Source of the DNA: Petrimonas sp.
GTDB lineage: Bacteria; Bacteroidota; Bacteroidia; Bacteroidales; Dysgonomonadaceae
Assembly (NCBI GenBank): GCA_012839475.1
Contig: DUNG01000012.1
Location: 1-62,497 of the forward strand
Direction of reading: 5' to 3'
DNA length: 62,497 nucleotides
Shown here piece by piece: positions 45,031-54,772 of the stretch (its first letter is position 1; each line of letters starts with the position of its first letter). Position numbers and translations under genes: made by a program. A model generated the notes under the pieces. The model was not told the origin of the DNA. It saw only the letters and a list, made by a program, of their open reading frames with translations, and searched no databases.

Positions 45031-46599
45031 TTACCGTTTAATTTCGTCTGACAAAGGGATGAAACGGGCGCTTAAATCGGGATCCCCCATGTCGGGATCG
45101 AGCGGGTACATGGGGCGATTAATCCGCTGGTAGGGGAGGCGTGTGAGGTCTTGATCCACTCCGCCTGGGGTGAGCGCCATCACCCAGCCGTCCCTTATCT
45201 CGTACAGCTCGGGCACCAGGTACCCTATTTTAACCACCAGGATGTCGACCTCCCGTGGATTCAACCCCAGGTCGGTGAATTGTCGCTCGTAATGGAACGC
45301 ATTCCTCTGTTCCGTCACGATGACCTGTATATTTCCTTGTTTAATGACTGCCTCGTTGTTGCCGTCCCTCTCTTTGATGGCCGTTACTTCGCCCTGTAAA
45401 CGGAAGGGAGGTGCTGAACGGTCGTCCACTTCCGCACCGACCATCCCATCTACCTGCCCACCTACACCTGCCTCGAAGGCCTGCTTTACCACCTCGGGAC
45501 CAGGAATGGAGGCGTAAATCAACGATTTGCTATCGGGACGTTGGAACTCGGGCCGCTTGAAGATCTCGTGTAACGTCCATGTTACGTCCCCAGCGCCCCC
45601 GGCCGTCGGGTTATCCCCCATATCGCTGATGATAAATGGCTTTTTGTCGCTACCCAACGCTTGCTCTAACGCGTCGTCAAGGTAGGTCGTAGGGGCCACG
45701 AATTCGAACTGCTCCCGCACTTTCCAAAAATGTTGGGCCAACGCCTCGGCAGCTTTGCCTACCGCTTCCTGGTCATCGCCGTACGCCATGACCACGCCGT
45801 GGTTGCGCGGCTCATCAGCCCACGGGTACGACATCCATATGGCGGCATCGATTACCCGGTCGTCCCCCGGGGTCAAGACCGAGGGAATCTGAGCATACAG
45901 GCTCTTACCGGGCTCCACGCGGGTGCTGGTCTTTTCACCGGGTAGCAAGATGGGGACTGGTATCCACGCTTTATAGGCCGGTTTCCCTTTACCACATTCT
46001 AACCGGTGGAGCAGGTTGATCACTGCCCTTTTTTTCGATTCGAGGGCATCTTCGTGGGGAGCCAGTCGATAACAGGTGATCAGGTCGCTGTTCTGCGCGA
46101 GCCGAGGTGAAACGCAGCCGTGGAGGTCCATCGAGGTGGAGATCAACACGTCGGTTCCCACTACTTCACGTACACGGACAATTAGATCTCCCTCGGGATC
46201 GTCCAACCCTTGTACGCTCATTGCACCGTGGATATCAAAAAAGAGGCCATCCAGGGGAAGCGTCTCTTTCAGCATATCTAACGTTTTGGTAACAAGTGAC
46301 TCGTACGCTTCACGGGTGACGATCCCGCCGGGCATGGCATGCCCCCGCAGAGTGGGAAGCCACACGGCCCGGTCAATGATACCCGAATCGGGTGAAAAGA
46401 AGGGGTAGTAGGAGAACACATCGTCCCCCACCCGCGCCCGGAAAGCCTCCTCGTGAGTGACCGCTGGTGAGAAGGTACTGGATTCAATGGCGATACCGGC
46501 GATGGCCACCCTTGGGAGGTCGTTCTTGCCGGTTCCTTGCTTGCAGCCCGAAACCAAAAGGAGTAGGGCGATAGCTAATGCGATGTCTGTTTTTTTCAT
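45031..46599 (-). CDS. M81-family metallopeptidase lipoprotein (MlrC-like)
   Basis: A 522-residue lipoprotein with lipobox LLVSGC. The body matches the M81 family named after MlrC, which opens small peptides in microcystin breakdown: RVAIAGIAIESSTFSP at the start, DIHGAM (about residue 125), SMDLHGCVSP with a likely metal-binding Asp/His, and ISDMGDNPTAGGAGD. The natural substrate in this organism is probably a small or cyclic peptide or similar amide. It starts 14 bases after rsmE and is likely its operon partner. Confidence 0.85.
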   Translation of the reverse strand: MKKTDIALAIALLLLVSGCKQGTGKNDLPRVAIAGIAIESSTFSPAVTHEEAFRARVGDDVFSYYPFFSPDSGIIDRAVWLPTLRGHAMPGGIVTREAYESLVTKTLDMLKETLPLDGLFFDIHGAMSVQGLDDPEGDLIVRVREVVGTDVLISTSMDLHGCVSPRLAQNSDLITCYRLAPHEDALESKKRAVINLLHRLECGKGKPAYKAWIPVPILLPGEKTSTRVEPGKSLYAQIPSVLTPGDDRVIDAAIWMSYPWADEPRNHGVVMAYGDDQEAVGKAAEALAQHFWKVREQFEFVAPTTYLDDALEQALGSDKKPFIISDMGDNPTAGGAGDVTWTLHEIFKRPEFQRPDSKSLIYASIPGPEVVKQAFEAGVGGQVDGMVGAEVDDRSAPPFRLQGEVTAIKERDGNNEAVIKQGNIQVIVTEQRNAFHYERQFTDLGLNPREVDILVVKIGYLVPELYEIRDGWVMALTPGGVDQDLTRLPYQRINRPMYPLDPDMGDPDLSARFIPLSDEIKR

Positions 46600-46613
46600 T
46601 GTTGTTATATGGT

Positions 46614-47324
46614 TTAATGTATGTTGTTGATCACATGGATGGTATGCATCGATACGAGGGCCGCGGTTTCACTGCGAAGTCGGGTCACACCGATACTTAC
46701 CGGTTCAAACCCTAGGTCGATGGCCAGCTCAACTTCCTCTTCGCTGAAGTCGCCCTCGGGACCGATCAAGATCAGCGCGTTTTCACCCTTGCGGTAGGTA
46801 TGTGCCAACTCTTTTTTGGGGAGGTTGTGGCAATGCGCGATAAACTTCCTACCTTGAAAGGGACGATTTACCAGCACTTCAAATGGAGCCATCGTTTCTA
46901 TCTCGGGCAGGTAAGCCTGCATCGATTGCTTCATGGCAGAAACTACGATCTTGCGAAGCCGCTCGACCTTGATCTCTTTCCGCTCGGAATAGCGGCAGAG
47001 TAGGGGGGTGAACCGGTCAATCCCTATCTCCGTTCCTTTTTCCAGGAACCATTCGTTCCGGTCCATCTGTTTGGTGGGAGCGAAAGCGATATATAGGGTG
47101 AACGGTTTATTAATCGTTGTTGCGGTCTGGTGACGGATGGCCACGATGCATTGCTTGGGGTCTGCTTGAACAAGCTCACAAATGTAAAAAGAGCCTCTCC
47201 CATCGGTAACGGTTATCGTCTCGCCCTCTTGGGTTCGTAAAACTTTTGCACAGTGGAACGACTCCTCTTCGGGTAGCACCGGGCTTTCAAGGATGTTGGG
47301 GCAATAGAAAAGCGTTCTGGCCAT
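46614..47324 (-). CDS. rsmE: 16S rRNA m3U1498 methyltransferase
   Basis: A 236-residue SPOUT-class methyltransferase. An N-terminal PUA-like part includes ESFHCAKVLRTQEGE, and the knotted SAM-binding end has LILIGPEGDFSEEE and LRSETAALVSM. It methylates U1498 of 16S rRNA. The leader is purine-rich (A/G run near 47340-47365) in place of a standard ribosome site. Confidence 0.95.
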   Translation of the reverse strand: MARTLFYCPNILESPVLPEEESFHCAKVLRTQEGETITVTDGRGSFYICELVQADPKQCIVAIRHQTATTINKPFTLYIAFAPTKQMDRNEWFLEKGTEIGIDRFTPLLCRYSERKEIKVERLRKIVVSAMKQSMQAYLPEIETMAPFEVLVNRPFQGRKFIAHCHNLPKKELAHTYRKGENALILIGPEGDFSEEEVELAIDLGFEPVSIGVTRLRSETAALVSMHTIHVINNIH

Positions 47325-47443
47325 CTGTTCTATTATTTAGCATTTTTCTTTTTTCTTTTTTCTTCCTTCAGGAATCTTTCCGCTTGGTTTTATTAAGATA
47401 CATTATTCGCATCTTAGTTTTCAGCTTTCCCGATAAGTTCCCA

Positions 47444-48037
47444 TCACGACCGGTTCTCCCGGCGGTTGATTTCGTCACGTAAGCGGGTTGCCAGCTCGTA
47501 ATCCTCTTCCTTTACCGCGGCTTTAAGGCGATCTTTTAGCGTGTCCAGACGTAGTTCAGACAGCTCTTCTTCCCCGCTCTCCTCCGAGGTTGATGACTCA
47601 CTTGAAGAGGTGGTGGAGCGTTCGTCAAACACGATCGCCATATTCCGCATGATTTCCCGCGTGGTGTAGATTGGAGAGTGCGTACGAATAGCTAAGGCCA
47701 CGGCGTCTGATGTGCGGGAATCGATTCGGTACTCCTTCCCATTTTGTTCAAGCAGCAGCTCAGAGAAGAAAGCCCCATCCTCAAACTTGTGGATGACTAC
47801 CTCCAGCAATTGAATGCCTAACTCTTTAAAAATAGAGCAGATAAGGTCGTGAGACAAGGGGCGGGGCGGAGTGATGCCTTCCATGACGATCGCGATGGAT
47901 TGCGCCTCTGGAGTGCCTATCACGATGGGGAGGCGGCGAATACCGTTCTCCTCGGCAAAAATTAGCGCATAGGCCCCAGCCTGTACTTGGCTGAAGGATA
48001 TGCCCAGTATCGATAGTTTTATGAGGTTGCTCTTCAT
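47444..48037 (-). CDS. Bifunctional nuclease-domain protein with UVR motif
   Basis: A 197-residue protein, started at MKSNLIKLSI (48037); the 21 codons above it look untranslated. The DUF151/BFN domain covers about residues 1-130, with LPIVIGTPEAQSIA, RPLSHDL and RIDSRTSDAVALAIR. After a Ser/Glu-rich linker comes a UVR-type helix pair (about 165-195, LKDRLKAAVKEEDYELATRLRDEI), the interaction motif also found in UvrB, UvrC and ClpC. Nuclease activity is known for a plant member; the bacterial role is unsettled. Confidence 0.88.
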   Translation of the reverse strand: MKSNLIKLSILGISFSQVQAGAYALIFAEENGIRRLPIVIGTPEAQSIAIVMEGITPPRPLSHDLICSIFKELGIQLLEVVIHKFEDGAFFSELLLEQNGKEYRIDSRTSDAVALAIRTHSPIYTTREIMRNMAIVFDERSTTSSSESSTSEESGEEELSELRLDTLKDRLKAAVKEEDYELATRLRDEINRRENRS

Positions 48038-48156
48038 TCTGTTTTCGCTTTTAATATCAAAAACATGGCAAAACGTGAGGGACAACGGCTGTTTGCCCAT
48101 TCACTCCCGTCCGTTTCTACCCATTATAGTCTATTGCTTCCTTTCCCAACGATTTA

Positions 48157-48164
48157 CAAACTTA
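48157..48164 (-). promoter_or_regulatory. -7 promoter box for the bifunctional nuclease gene
   Basis: On the minus strand TAAGTTTG exactly fits TAnnTTTG. A TTG lies 23 bases upstream, slightly too far for a standard -33 element. It would give a leader of about 110 bases before 48037. Confidence 0.35.
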
Positions 48165-48282
48165 CTAAAAAAACTCTACTTTTTCTACAAGAGAGCGAGT
48201 AAAAATCAAGTCGAAACGCGATATGCGCTTTTTTCACGTCGAAAATGTGAGTCGATTTTAGTGCGATTTAAAAAAAATGTTG

Positions 48283-48290
48283 TACCTTTG
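48283..48290 (+). promoter_or_regulatory. -7 promoter box of tRNA-His
   Basis: TACCTTTG exactly fits TAnnTTTG and lies 18 bases before the tRNA. The -33 position is only TTTA-like. Confidence 0.6.
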
Positions 48291-48308
48291 TGCTCGCAAA
48301 TCGACATG

Positions 48309-48382
<74 letters not shown>

Positions 48383-48442
48383 CAAGCCTCGGCTTCATCT
48401 ATTGAAAAAGAGGTTTTTATCTTCATAAGATTTGTTTTAGGT

Positions 48443-48475
48443 AATCACGTATTTTTTTAATACGTGATTTTTTTT
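48443..48475 (+). terminator. Intrinsic terminator after tRNA-His
   Basis: AATCACGTATT pairs perfectly with AATACGTGATT (11 bp) around five T, followed by a run of eight T. It also lies just past the stop of the converging methyltransferase gene and could serve both. Confidence 0.9.
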
Positions 48476-48498
48476 GGTAGTAAGCTAAACCCCGCTCC

Positions 48499-49281
48499 TC
48501 ATTTTTTTATCGTGCCTGTTCGCATCCGTACCTCTCTGCGTCGAAACTCGGAGCAGATTATTGCAGCAGCAATCGCCACGTTCAGCGACTCTGAAGTGGC
48601 CCTCCCCGGGGGGAAGCTGGGAATGTAGAGACGCCTGCTAATCCTTTTTTTCACCTCTGGGCTAATTCCCCTCCCTTCGCTGCCTAACACGATGATTCCT
48701 GTACTGGGAAGTGTCTCTTCGTAAATGTTGTGGCCATCTAAAAAGGTCCCGTATACAGGTAATTGATCGTGTTGTTGCAAGAAGCGGGCGATATCCGTGT
48801 AGATTACCCTTACTCGTGCGATGGCTCCCATGGTAGCTTGCACCGTTTTGGGGTTGTAGATATCGGCAGTGTCATTGGAACAGATGATCTGTTCAATCCC
48901 GAACCAATCGGCAATGCGCACGATGGTACCCATGTTTCCCGGGTCTTGCACGCCATCGAGGGCCAGGCTAATACCATCTTTAAGGTCAAGTTGTTTAGCG
49001 TTATGATTTGGCTGGTGGAAGAGGGCGATCACCGGGGGCGGGGTTTTCATGAACGTGGCCCGGTTCAATTCGGCTTCTGTGGCCATGATGATCTCTTCAG
49101 CTGATATGCCTGGGTGGGCGTTCACCCATTCTGGGAGGGCTGCCAGGAAGTGGCAGCGGCTGTTTTTCAGTAGCTCCGATACCAGCTTATCTCCTTCGGC
49201 CACGAAGAGTAGGAGCTCGTCGCGGTATTTTTTCTCCTTTAACGAACGGATCAGTTTGATTTTGTTGCGGCTTAACCCCAT
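48499..49281 (-). CDS. TrmH/SpoU-family RNA methyltransferase
   Basis: A 260-residue protein started at MGLSRNKIKLIRSL (49281). The N-terminal SpoU substrate-binding domain (about residues 1-100) is followed by the SPOUT knot with LDGVQDPGNMGTIVRIADW (motif 1), VLGSEGRGIS (motif 2) and ATSESLNVAIAAAI (motif 3). It methylates a 2'-OH of rRNA or tRNA; the exact target is not evident. It converges on the tRNA-His terminator. Confidence 0.9.
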   Translation of the reverse strand: MGLSRNKIKLIRSLKEKKYRDELLLFVAEGDKLVSELLKNSRCHFLAALPEWVNAHPGISAEEIIMATEAELNRATFMKTPPPVIALFHQPNHNAKQLDLKDGISLALDGVQDPGNMGTIVRIADWFGIEQIICSNDTADIYNPKTVQATMGAIARVRVIYTDIARFLQQHDQLPVYGTFLDGHNIYEETLPSTGIIVLGSEGRGISPEVKKRISRRLYIPSFPPGRATSESLNVAIAAAIICSEFRRREVRMRTGTIKK

Positions 49282-49645
49282 ATCGTGATATTTGTTGATG
49301 ATTGACAGGCTTGTTGACACGTGAGACAGGAACCACCTTTTCCCTTTTACATGATGGTTATCGTGGTGGTAGTTAAATCCTGACTCTGTTGCTCTGCCCG
49401 TAAAATTAGCGTTTCAGGCTGATAAATCAAAAAATAGGATAAACATATCCAACGAGAATCGGGAAAGTAGCAAAAAAACGTTATCTTTGCAAGGATGCAA
49501 AATGTTCCTGATTGGGAGCAAGTGTCGTTTACATTGAACTTTTGCCGGTTTGAGTCTGAAGGCAAGAAGTGTCCAGGTGTGGAAGTTAATATCCTTACAC
49601 GAAATTTTTAAATGATAATATAATAACTGTTTTATTGTAACGTAT
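49282..49645. other. Divergent region between trmH-type gene and tkt
   Basis: This 364-base stretch has no recognised gene. It contains one exact -7 box for tkt (listed separately) and, after it, about 155 bases of leader. I found no riboswitch pattern in the leader. Confidence 0.45.
49482..49489 (+). promoter_or_regulatory. -7 promoter box of tkt
   Basis: TATCTTTG exactly fits TAnnTTTG, but no TTG is seen at the -33 spacing. It would give an unusually long leader, about 150 bases, before the ATG at 49646. Confidence 0.4.
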
Positions 49646-51670
49646 ATGAACGACAACGCGTTAATGAACAAGGCAGCCGATACGATTCGAATCCTGTCGG
49701 CATCAATGGTAGAGAAAGCAAAATCGGGTCATCCCGGTGGTGCCATGGGAGGCGCTGATTTTATCAACGTCCTTTACACCGAGTTTTTGGAGTATGATCC
49801 CGATAACCCGAGATGGGAGTCGAGGGATCGTTTCTTTCTTGACCCGGGACATATGTCACCCATGCTGTATTCCGTGCTTTGCTTGAACGGGAATTATTCC
49901 CTAGAAGAGTTACAGAATTTCCGTCAGTGGGACAGCCCCACGCCAGGTCATCCCGAGATCGATTTGAACCGGGCGGTGGAAAATACATCTGGACCCCTGG
50001 GTCAAGGGCACGCTTTCGCCGCGGGTGCGGCTATTGCTGCCAAGTTCCTCCAGGCACGCTTGGGTGATGGGATGAATCAAACAATTTACGCGTTTATATC
50101 TGATGGTGGTATTCAGGAGGAGATTTCCCAGGGAGTGGGTCGGATTGCCGGTCACTTGGGACTGGATAACTTTATCATGTTTTACGATTCCAACACGATT
50201 CAGCTCTCCACTACTACCGATGAGGTCACGAGCGAAGATGTGGCATCGAAGTACGAAGCGTGGGGGTGGTACGTGATCACGATCGATGGGAACGATGTAG
50301 ACGAGATACGGGAAGCACTCATCGAGGCGAAAGCCGTGAAGGGACAGCCCACCCTTATCATCGGTGATACGGTGATGGGGAAAGGGGCGTTGACCGCCGA
50401 TAGCTCCTCGTTTGAAAATCAAATCTCCACCCACGGACAACCCTTGAGCGCGGCTGGTGCCGACCTGGTACAAACCATTAAGGGCTTGGGGGGAGACCCG
50501 GCTAACCCGTTCGTGATCCCTGAAGACGTTAAAGCTCTGTATGAGAATCGAAAAGAGAAGCTGCGTACCCTGGTTGCCGCTAAAAAAGCAAAGGAGGAGG
50601 CGTGGGCCAAAACGCATCCCGAATTGGCGGAGAAGAAGAGGAAGTGGTTCGCTCGCGAACTGCCCGAGATCGACTGGAAGGCCATTGAGCAGAAATCGGG
50701 ATCGGCTACCCGTGCAGCCTCTTCGACCGTATTGGGGGTATTGGCACAAAAAGTAGAAAACATGGTGGTGGCTTCGGCCGACCTCTCCAACTCAGACAAG
50801 ACTGACGGTTTCTTGAAACATACCAAAGCTTTCGCGAAAGAAGATTTCACTGGTGCCTTCCTGCAAGCGGGTGTTTCGGAGTTCACCATGTCGTGCCTCT
50901 GCATCGGTATGAGCCTGCACGGTGGGGTAATCCCGGCGTGTGGAACGTTCTTCGTCTTCTCTGATTACATGAAGCCATCCATCCGTATTGCCGCGTTGAT
51001 GGAGACGCCGGTTATCTTCATCTGGACGCATGATGCGTTCAGGGTGGGTGAAGATGGACCTACCCATCAACCGGTAGAGCATGAAGCGCAAATACGGCTG
51101 CTAGAGAAATTGCAGAATCACAGCGGTCGTAATTCAATGTTGGTGTTGCGTCCCGCAGATGTGCACGAAACGACGGTCGCATGGAAGATGGCACTTGAAA
51201 ACGATCAAACCCCCACGGGGCTCATTTTCAGTCGTCAAAATATTAAAGACCTCCCGGCCGCCGGGTCACGAATCGACGAGGCATTTAACGTTGCTAAAGG
51301 GGCGTACATCGTTCAGGATGAGGAGGGTTACGATGTGATCTTGCTGGCGTCGGGTTCAGAGGTATCTACGTTGGTCGAGGGTGCCGCGCTGCTTCGTGCC
51401 GATGGTGTGAAGGTCCGGATCGTCTCGGTTCCTTCCGAGGGGTTGTTCAGGGCACAATCGGCAGAATACCAGGAATCTGTGTTGCCGAAAGGGAAAAAGA
51501 AGTTTGGCCTTACCGCGGGACTGCCTGTTACGCTCGAAGGGTTGGTCGGTGCCGATGGATCGGTTTGGGGCATGAACTCCTTTGGTTTTTCGGCTCCCTA
51601 CACGATACTCGATGAAAAACTGGGGTATACCGGCCAGAACGTCTATGAACAAGTAAAGAAAATTCTATAA
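49646..51670 (+). CDS. tkt: Transketolase
   Basis: A 674-residue thiamine diphosphate enzyme of the non-oxidative pentose phosphate pathway. Seen are GHPGGAMGGADF near the start, GPLGQGHAFAAG, a TPP-binding stretch SDGGIQEEI with the following FYDSN, the pyrimidine domain (about 355-525) and the C-terminal transketolase domain. rpiB follows after nine bases, so the pair supplies interconversion of pentose phosphates, useful for arabinose or xylose released by the GH43 enzymes. Confidence 0.96.
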   Translation: MNDNALMNKAADTIRILSASMVEKAKSGHPGGAMGGADFINVLYTEFLEYDPDNPRWESRDRFFLDPGHMSPMLYSVLCLNGNYSLEELQNFRQWDSPTPGHPEIDLNRAVENTSGPLGQGHAFAAGAAIAAKFLQARLGDGMNQTIYAFISDGGIQEEISQGVGRIAGHLGLDNFIMFYDSNTIQLSTTTDEVTSEDVASKYEAWGWYVITIDGNDVDEIREALIEAKAVKGQPTLIIGDTVMGKGALTADSSSFENQISTHGQPLSAAGADLVQTIKGLGGDPANPFVIPEDVKALYENRKEKLRTLVAAKKAKEEAWAKTHPELAEKKRKWFARELPEIDWKAIEQKSGSATRAASSTVLGVLAQKVENMVVASADLSNSDKTDGFLKHTKAFAKEDFTGAFLQAGVSEFTMSCLCIGMSLHGGVIPACGTFFVFSDYMKPSIRIAALMETPVIFIWTHDAFRVGEDGPTHQPVEHEAQIRLLEKLQNHSGRNSMLVLRPADVHETTVAWKMALENDQTPTGLIFSRQNIKDLPAAGSRIDEAFNVAKGAYIVQDEEGYDVILLASGSEVSTLVEGAALLRADGVKVRIVSVPSEGLFRAQSAEYQESVLPKGKKKFGLTAGLPVTLEGLVGADGSVWGMNSFGFSAPYTILDEKLGYTGQNVYEQVKKIL

Positions 51671-51679
51671 CGTTCCGTC

Positions 51680-52135
51680 ATGTCGCTATTTAATAATATC
51701 GAAAAACCAATCGGCATCGCTTCGGATCATGCTGGCTTTAAAGCCAAGCAATATATCCTGGGTGTGTTGAAGGAGAAGGGGATCCCATGTAAGGATTTTG
51801 GTGCCTATTCCGAAGAGAGTACCGATTACGCGGATTACGCGCATCCGTTGGCGTTGTCTGTCGAAAAGGGCGAGTGCTATCCTGGTATCGCTATCTGTGG
51901 TAGCGGCAATGGTATCAACATGACGGTGAACAAGCACCAGGGAATACGGGCCGCCCTCTGTTGGACGCCCGACCTGGCTTTCTTAGCGCGTTCCCATAAT
52001 GATGCCAACGTGCTCTCGATGCCCGGGAGGTTGCTCACGGAAGAGGAGATGTATGAAATCCTGGTCGTCTTCTTGAACACGCCATTCGAAGGGGGTAGGC
52101 ATTTGCGTAGGATTAACAAGATCCCTTGCCGTTGA
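51680..52135 (+). CDS. rpiB: Ribose-5-phosphate isomerase B
   Basis: A 151-residue RpiB/LacAB-fold enzyme converting ribose 5-phosphate and ribulose 5-phosphate. It shows IGIASDHAGFKAK at the start, the phosphate/active-site loop IAICGSGNGINMTVNK (the catalytic Cys lies in ICGSG), and ALCWTPDLAFLARSHNDANVLSMPGR. It is nine bases after tkt, in the same operon. Confidence 0.96.
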   Translation: MSLFNNIEKPIGIASDHAGFKAKQYILGVLKEKGIPCKDFGAYSEESTDYADYAHPLALSVEKGECYPGIAICGSGNGINMTVNKHQGIRAALCWTPDLAFLARSHNDANVLSMPGRLLTEEEMYEILVVFLNTPFEGGRHLRRINKIPCR

Positions 52136-52223
52136 GAGCCTGGATAGGGTGGTTTTTATCTGTTTTTTGTTTTCAAGACTAAGGTCAAGCCTTAAAAGAA
52201 CAATAATCATTGATTCAAAATGG

Positions 52224-53237
52224 ATGAACTGCGGTAAATTATACGCGATCTTGATGCTTATGTTACTCTTCTTGTTGCCAAGTTGTGATGACATGAGTAC
52301 CCGCTTTGATAACGACCCAAGGGGAAACTTCGAGGCGCTGTGGACCATCCTGGATCGGAATTACTGTTTTTTTGAATATAAAGGCATCGATTGGGATGCC
52401 GTGTATCGTGAGTATAGCCCCCGGGTGAGTCAGGAGATGGGCAACGATGCCCTCTTCAAGCTAATGGGGCTGATGTTGGCTGAATTGAAAGATGGGCACG
52501 TGAACCTGTCTGCTTTACACGATATAACCCGCTATTGGCAGTGGTACGAGGATTATCCCGCGAACTTCGACGCGTCTATCTGCTCCCGCTACCTTGGCCA
52601 CGATCAAGGGATTGCTTCCGGGATGCGGTATAAGGTGCTGGAGGACAACGTGGGCTACCTCTATTACGGGAGTTTTTCGAATAACTTGAAAGAGGGGGCC
52701 TTGGACCAGGTGTTGAATAGGATGGCTTTATGCCATGGGCTGATTATCGATGTGAGGAGTAATGGCGGGGGAAGCCTGACCAATGTGGATCGCTTGGCCA
52801 GTCGCTTTTTTAATGAACGTACCCTTGTTGGGTACATCGCCCATAAAAAGGGCCCCGGTCACAACGATTTCTCACCATTGCACCCCAAGCACGTGGAAAG
52901 CTCCGACAGGGTGCGTTACCAGAAGCCGGTGGTGGTGCTCACCAACCGGGGGTGTTACAGTGCGACCAACGAGTTCGTTAGTATTATGAAGTACGCGCCC
53001 AACGTAACCGTTATCGGTGATAAAACGGGCGGTGGTAGCGGTTTGCCCTTTTCCTCCGAGCTGCCCAACGGGTGGTCGGTTCGATTTTCAGCCTCGCCCA
53101 TGTTCAATGCCGAGAAGGAGCACATCGAGTTTGGTGTGGAGCCAGATTTGCGCGTTAATATGCTGCAGGATGACAAAGATAGGATGAAGGATACCATTAT
53201 AGAAATGGCCCGCAAAATGATAAAAGAGCGCTCATGA
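52224..53237 (+). CDS. S41-family C-terminal-processing peptidase, lipoprotein
   Basis: A 337-residue protein, started at MNCGKLYAILM (52224) because that gives a lipoprotein signal with LLPSC; a GTG 25 codons upstream is less likely. The tail-specific protease fold is recognised from GYLYYGSF, LIIDVRSNGGGS, TNRGCYSATNEF (Ser at about residue 246) and VIGDKTGGGSG (the Lys completes the dyad). No PDZ domain is obvious, as in the short Bacteroidales group. It probably cleaves peptides in the cell envelope. Confidence 0.85.
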   Translation: MNCGKLYAILMLMLLFLLPSCDDMSTRFDNDPRGNFEALWTILDRNYCFFEYKGIDWDAVYREYSPRVSQEMGNDALFKLMGLMLAELKDGHVNLSALHDITRYWQWYEDYPANFDASICSRYLGHDQGIASGMRYKVLEDNVGYLYYGSFSNNLKEGALDQVLNRMALCHGLIIDVRSNGGGSLTNVDRLASRFFNERTLVGYIAHKKGPGHNDFSPLHPKHVESSDRVRYQKPVVVLTNRGCYSATNEFVSIMKYAPNVTVIGDKTGGGSGLPFSSELPNGWSVRFSASPMFNAEKEHIEFGVEPDLRVNMLQDDKDRMKDTIIEMARKMIKERS

Positions 53238-53368
53238 GCGGTTAGACGAACATCAGGTACACCGACTAAGTCAGGTGAAATCGGGTAAGCCGGGTAAAAC
53301 CAGGTGTCCTGTCGTACTAAGCGTTGAGCGGGTTCCAGGGTTAGTCAATACTTAGTAATATTCACAAT

Positions 53369-54760
53369 ATGTTTGAAAAAGAGATTTACGTTAAACGAAG
53401 AGAAAACTTGAAGGCAGCGTTCCAATCGGGTAAGTTGTTGTTCCTCGGGAATGATGAGTGTGGCATTAACTACGTTGATAACACCTATTATTATCGCCAG
53501 GACAGCACGTTTCTTTACTATTTCGGGATTAGTAAACCGGGGCTGGTTGCCTTGATAGATATTGACGAGGACGCGGAGTACCTTTTTGGCGATGACGCGA
53601 CCATTGACCTGATCGTATGGACCGGCTCACAACCTCGTGTAGCCGAGATGGCGGAGCGAGTGGGTGTACGGCGTACCGGCGATTTGTCGGACTTCCGTGC
53701 GAAAATAGCCGGGTATGACAAGTCGTCCGTGAGGTTTTTACCGCCCTACCGTCCCGAGCATATCCTGAAGTTGCACGAATGGTTAGGCTATCCCGTGAGG
53801 GAGGTGGCCGCGCATGCCGATGAACCGTTTATCGTGGCTGTCGCCAATCAACGTAATATCAAGTCGGATGAGGAGATTATCGAACTGGAAAAGGCAGTTG
53901 ACGTTACGGCAGATATGCACTTGGCCGCGATGCGCTACGCACGGGCAGGTATGACGGAAGCACAGGTAACGGCCAAGGTACATGAGGTGGCCATCGCGGC
54001 TGGTGGAAACATCGCTTTCCCGATCATCGGAACCATCGATGGGCAGTTTCTACATAACCACTACCACGGGAACACCTTGAAAGAGGGGGACCTGTTCCTT
54101 CTGGACGCCGGTTACGAGACGCCGTTAGGATACGCCGGTGATATGAGCAGTACCTTTCCGGTTTCACCGAAGTTCACCGAGCGTCAGAAAGAGATTTATC
54201 GCGTGACGCTGGATGCGCATAACCTGGCCATTGAGTTAGCCCAACCGGGCGTGAACTACAAGGAGGTACACCTGAAGGTAGGGGAAGCTATCTTTGAAGG
54301 ATTAAAGGGACTTGGTTTAACGAAGGGGGATACCCGGGAGGCGGTCGCCCAGGGTGCCCATGCACTCTTCTTCCCTTGTGGAACCGGGCATCTGATGGGG
54401 TTGGATGTCCATGACATGGAGAACTTGGGTGAAGAGATAGTGGGTTATGGAGGCGTACCCAAAAGTACGCAGTTTGGGCTAAAGTCTTTGCGACTGGGTA
54501 GGGAGTTACAGCCTGGCTTCGTGTTTACGGTGGAACCGGGCATCTACTTTATCCCCGAGCTTATTGACTATTGGGAGGCGAACAAGGTGAACGCCGACTT
54601 CATTAACTTTAGCGAAGTGAATAAATACCGGGATTTCGGGGGCATCCGTAATGAGGAGGATATCCTGATCACTGAAACCGGGAACCGTATACTGGGTAAG
54701 CCGCTCGCCAAAACCATCGAAGAGGTAGAGAGGGAGCGTGAAGCGGCATTTCATTCTTGA
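53369..54760 (+). CDS. pepP: Aminopeptidase P (Xaa-Pro aminopeptidase, M24B)
   Basis: A 463-residue cytoplasmic peptidase that removes the N-terminal residue from peptides with proline second. The N-terminal AMP_N domain (about 1-140) precedes the pita-bread fold with metal ligands: Asp in LLDAGYE, Asp in AGDMSSTF, His in GTGHLMGL, Glu in VEPGIYF and Glu in RNEEDIL. Only 12 bases separate it from the glycyl radical enzyme, which argues for a common job in using proline or hydroxyproline peptides. Confidence 0.94.
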   Translation: MFEKEIYVKRRENLKAAFQSGKLLFLGNDECGINYVDNTYYYRQDSTFLYYFGISKPGLVALIDIDEDAEYLFGDDATIDLIVWTGSQPRVAEMAERVGVRRTGDLSDFRAKIAGYDKSSVRFLPPYRPEHILKLHEWLGYPVREVAAHADEPFIVAVANQRNIKSDEEIIELEKAVDVTADMHLAAMRYARAGMTEAQVTAKVHEVAIAAGGNIAFPIIGTIDGQFLHNHYHGNTLKEGDLFLLDAGYETPLGYAGDMSSTFPVSPKFTERQKEIYRVTLDAHNLAIELAQPGVNYKEVHLKVGEAIFEGLKGLGLTKGDTREAVAQGAHALFFPCGTGHLMGLDVHDMENLGEEIVGYGGVPKSTQFGLKSLRLGRELQPGFVFTVEPGIYFIPELIDYWEANKVNADFINFSEVNKYRDFGGIRNEEDILITETGNRILGKPLAKTIEEVEREREAAFHS

Positions 54761-54772
54761 AACAATAGGGCC

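Noticed and set aside
53238-53368. Short GGT-AAG-like repeats between the S41 peptidase and pepP genes
   Set aside because: Copies are too short and irregular to call a repeat family or a CRISPR.
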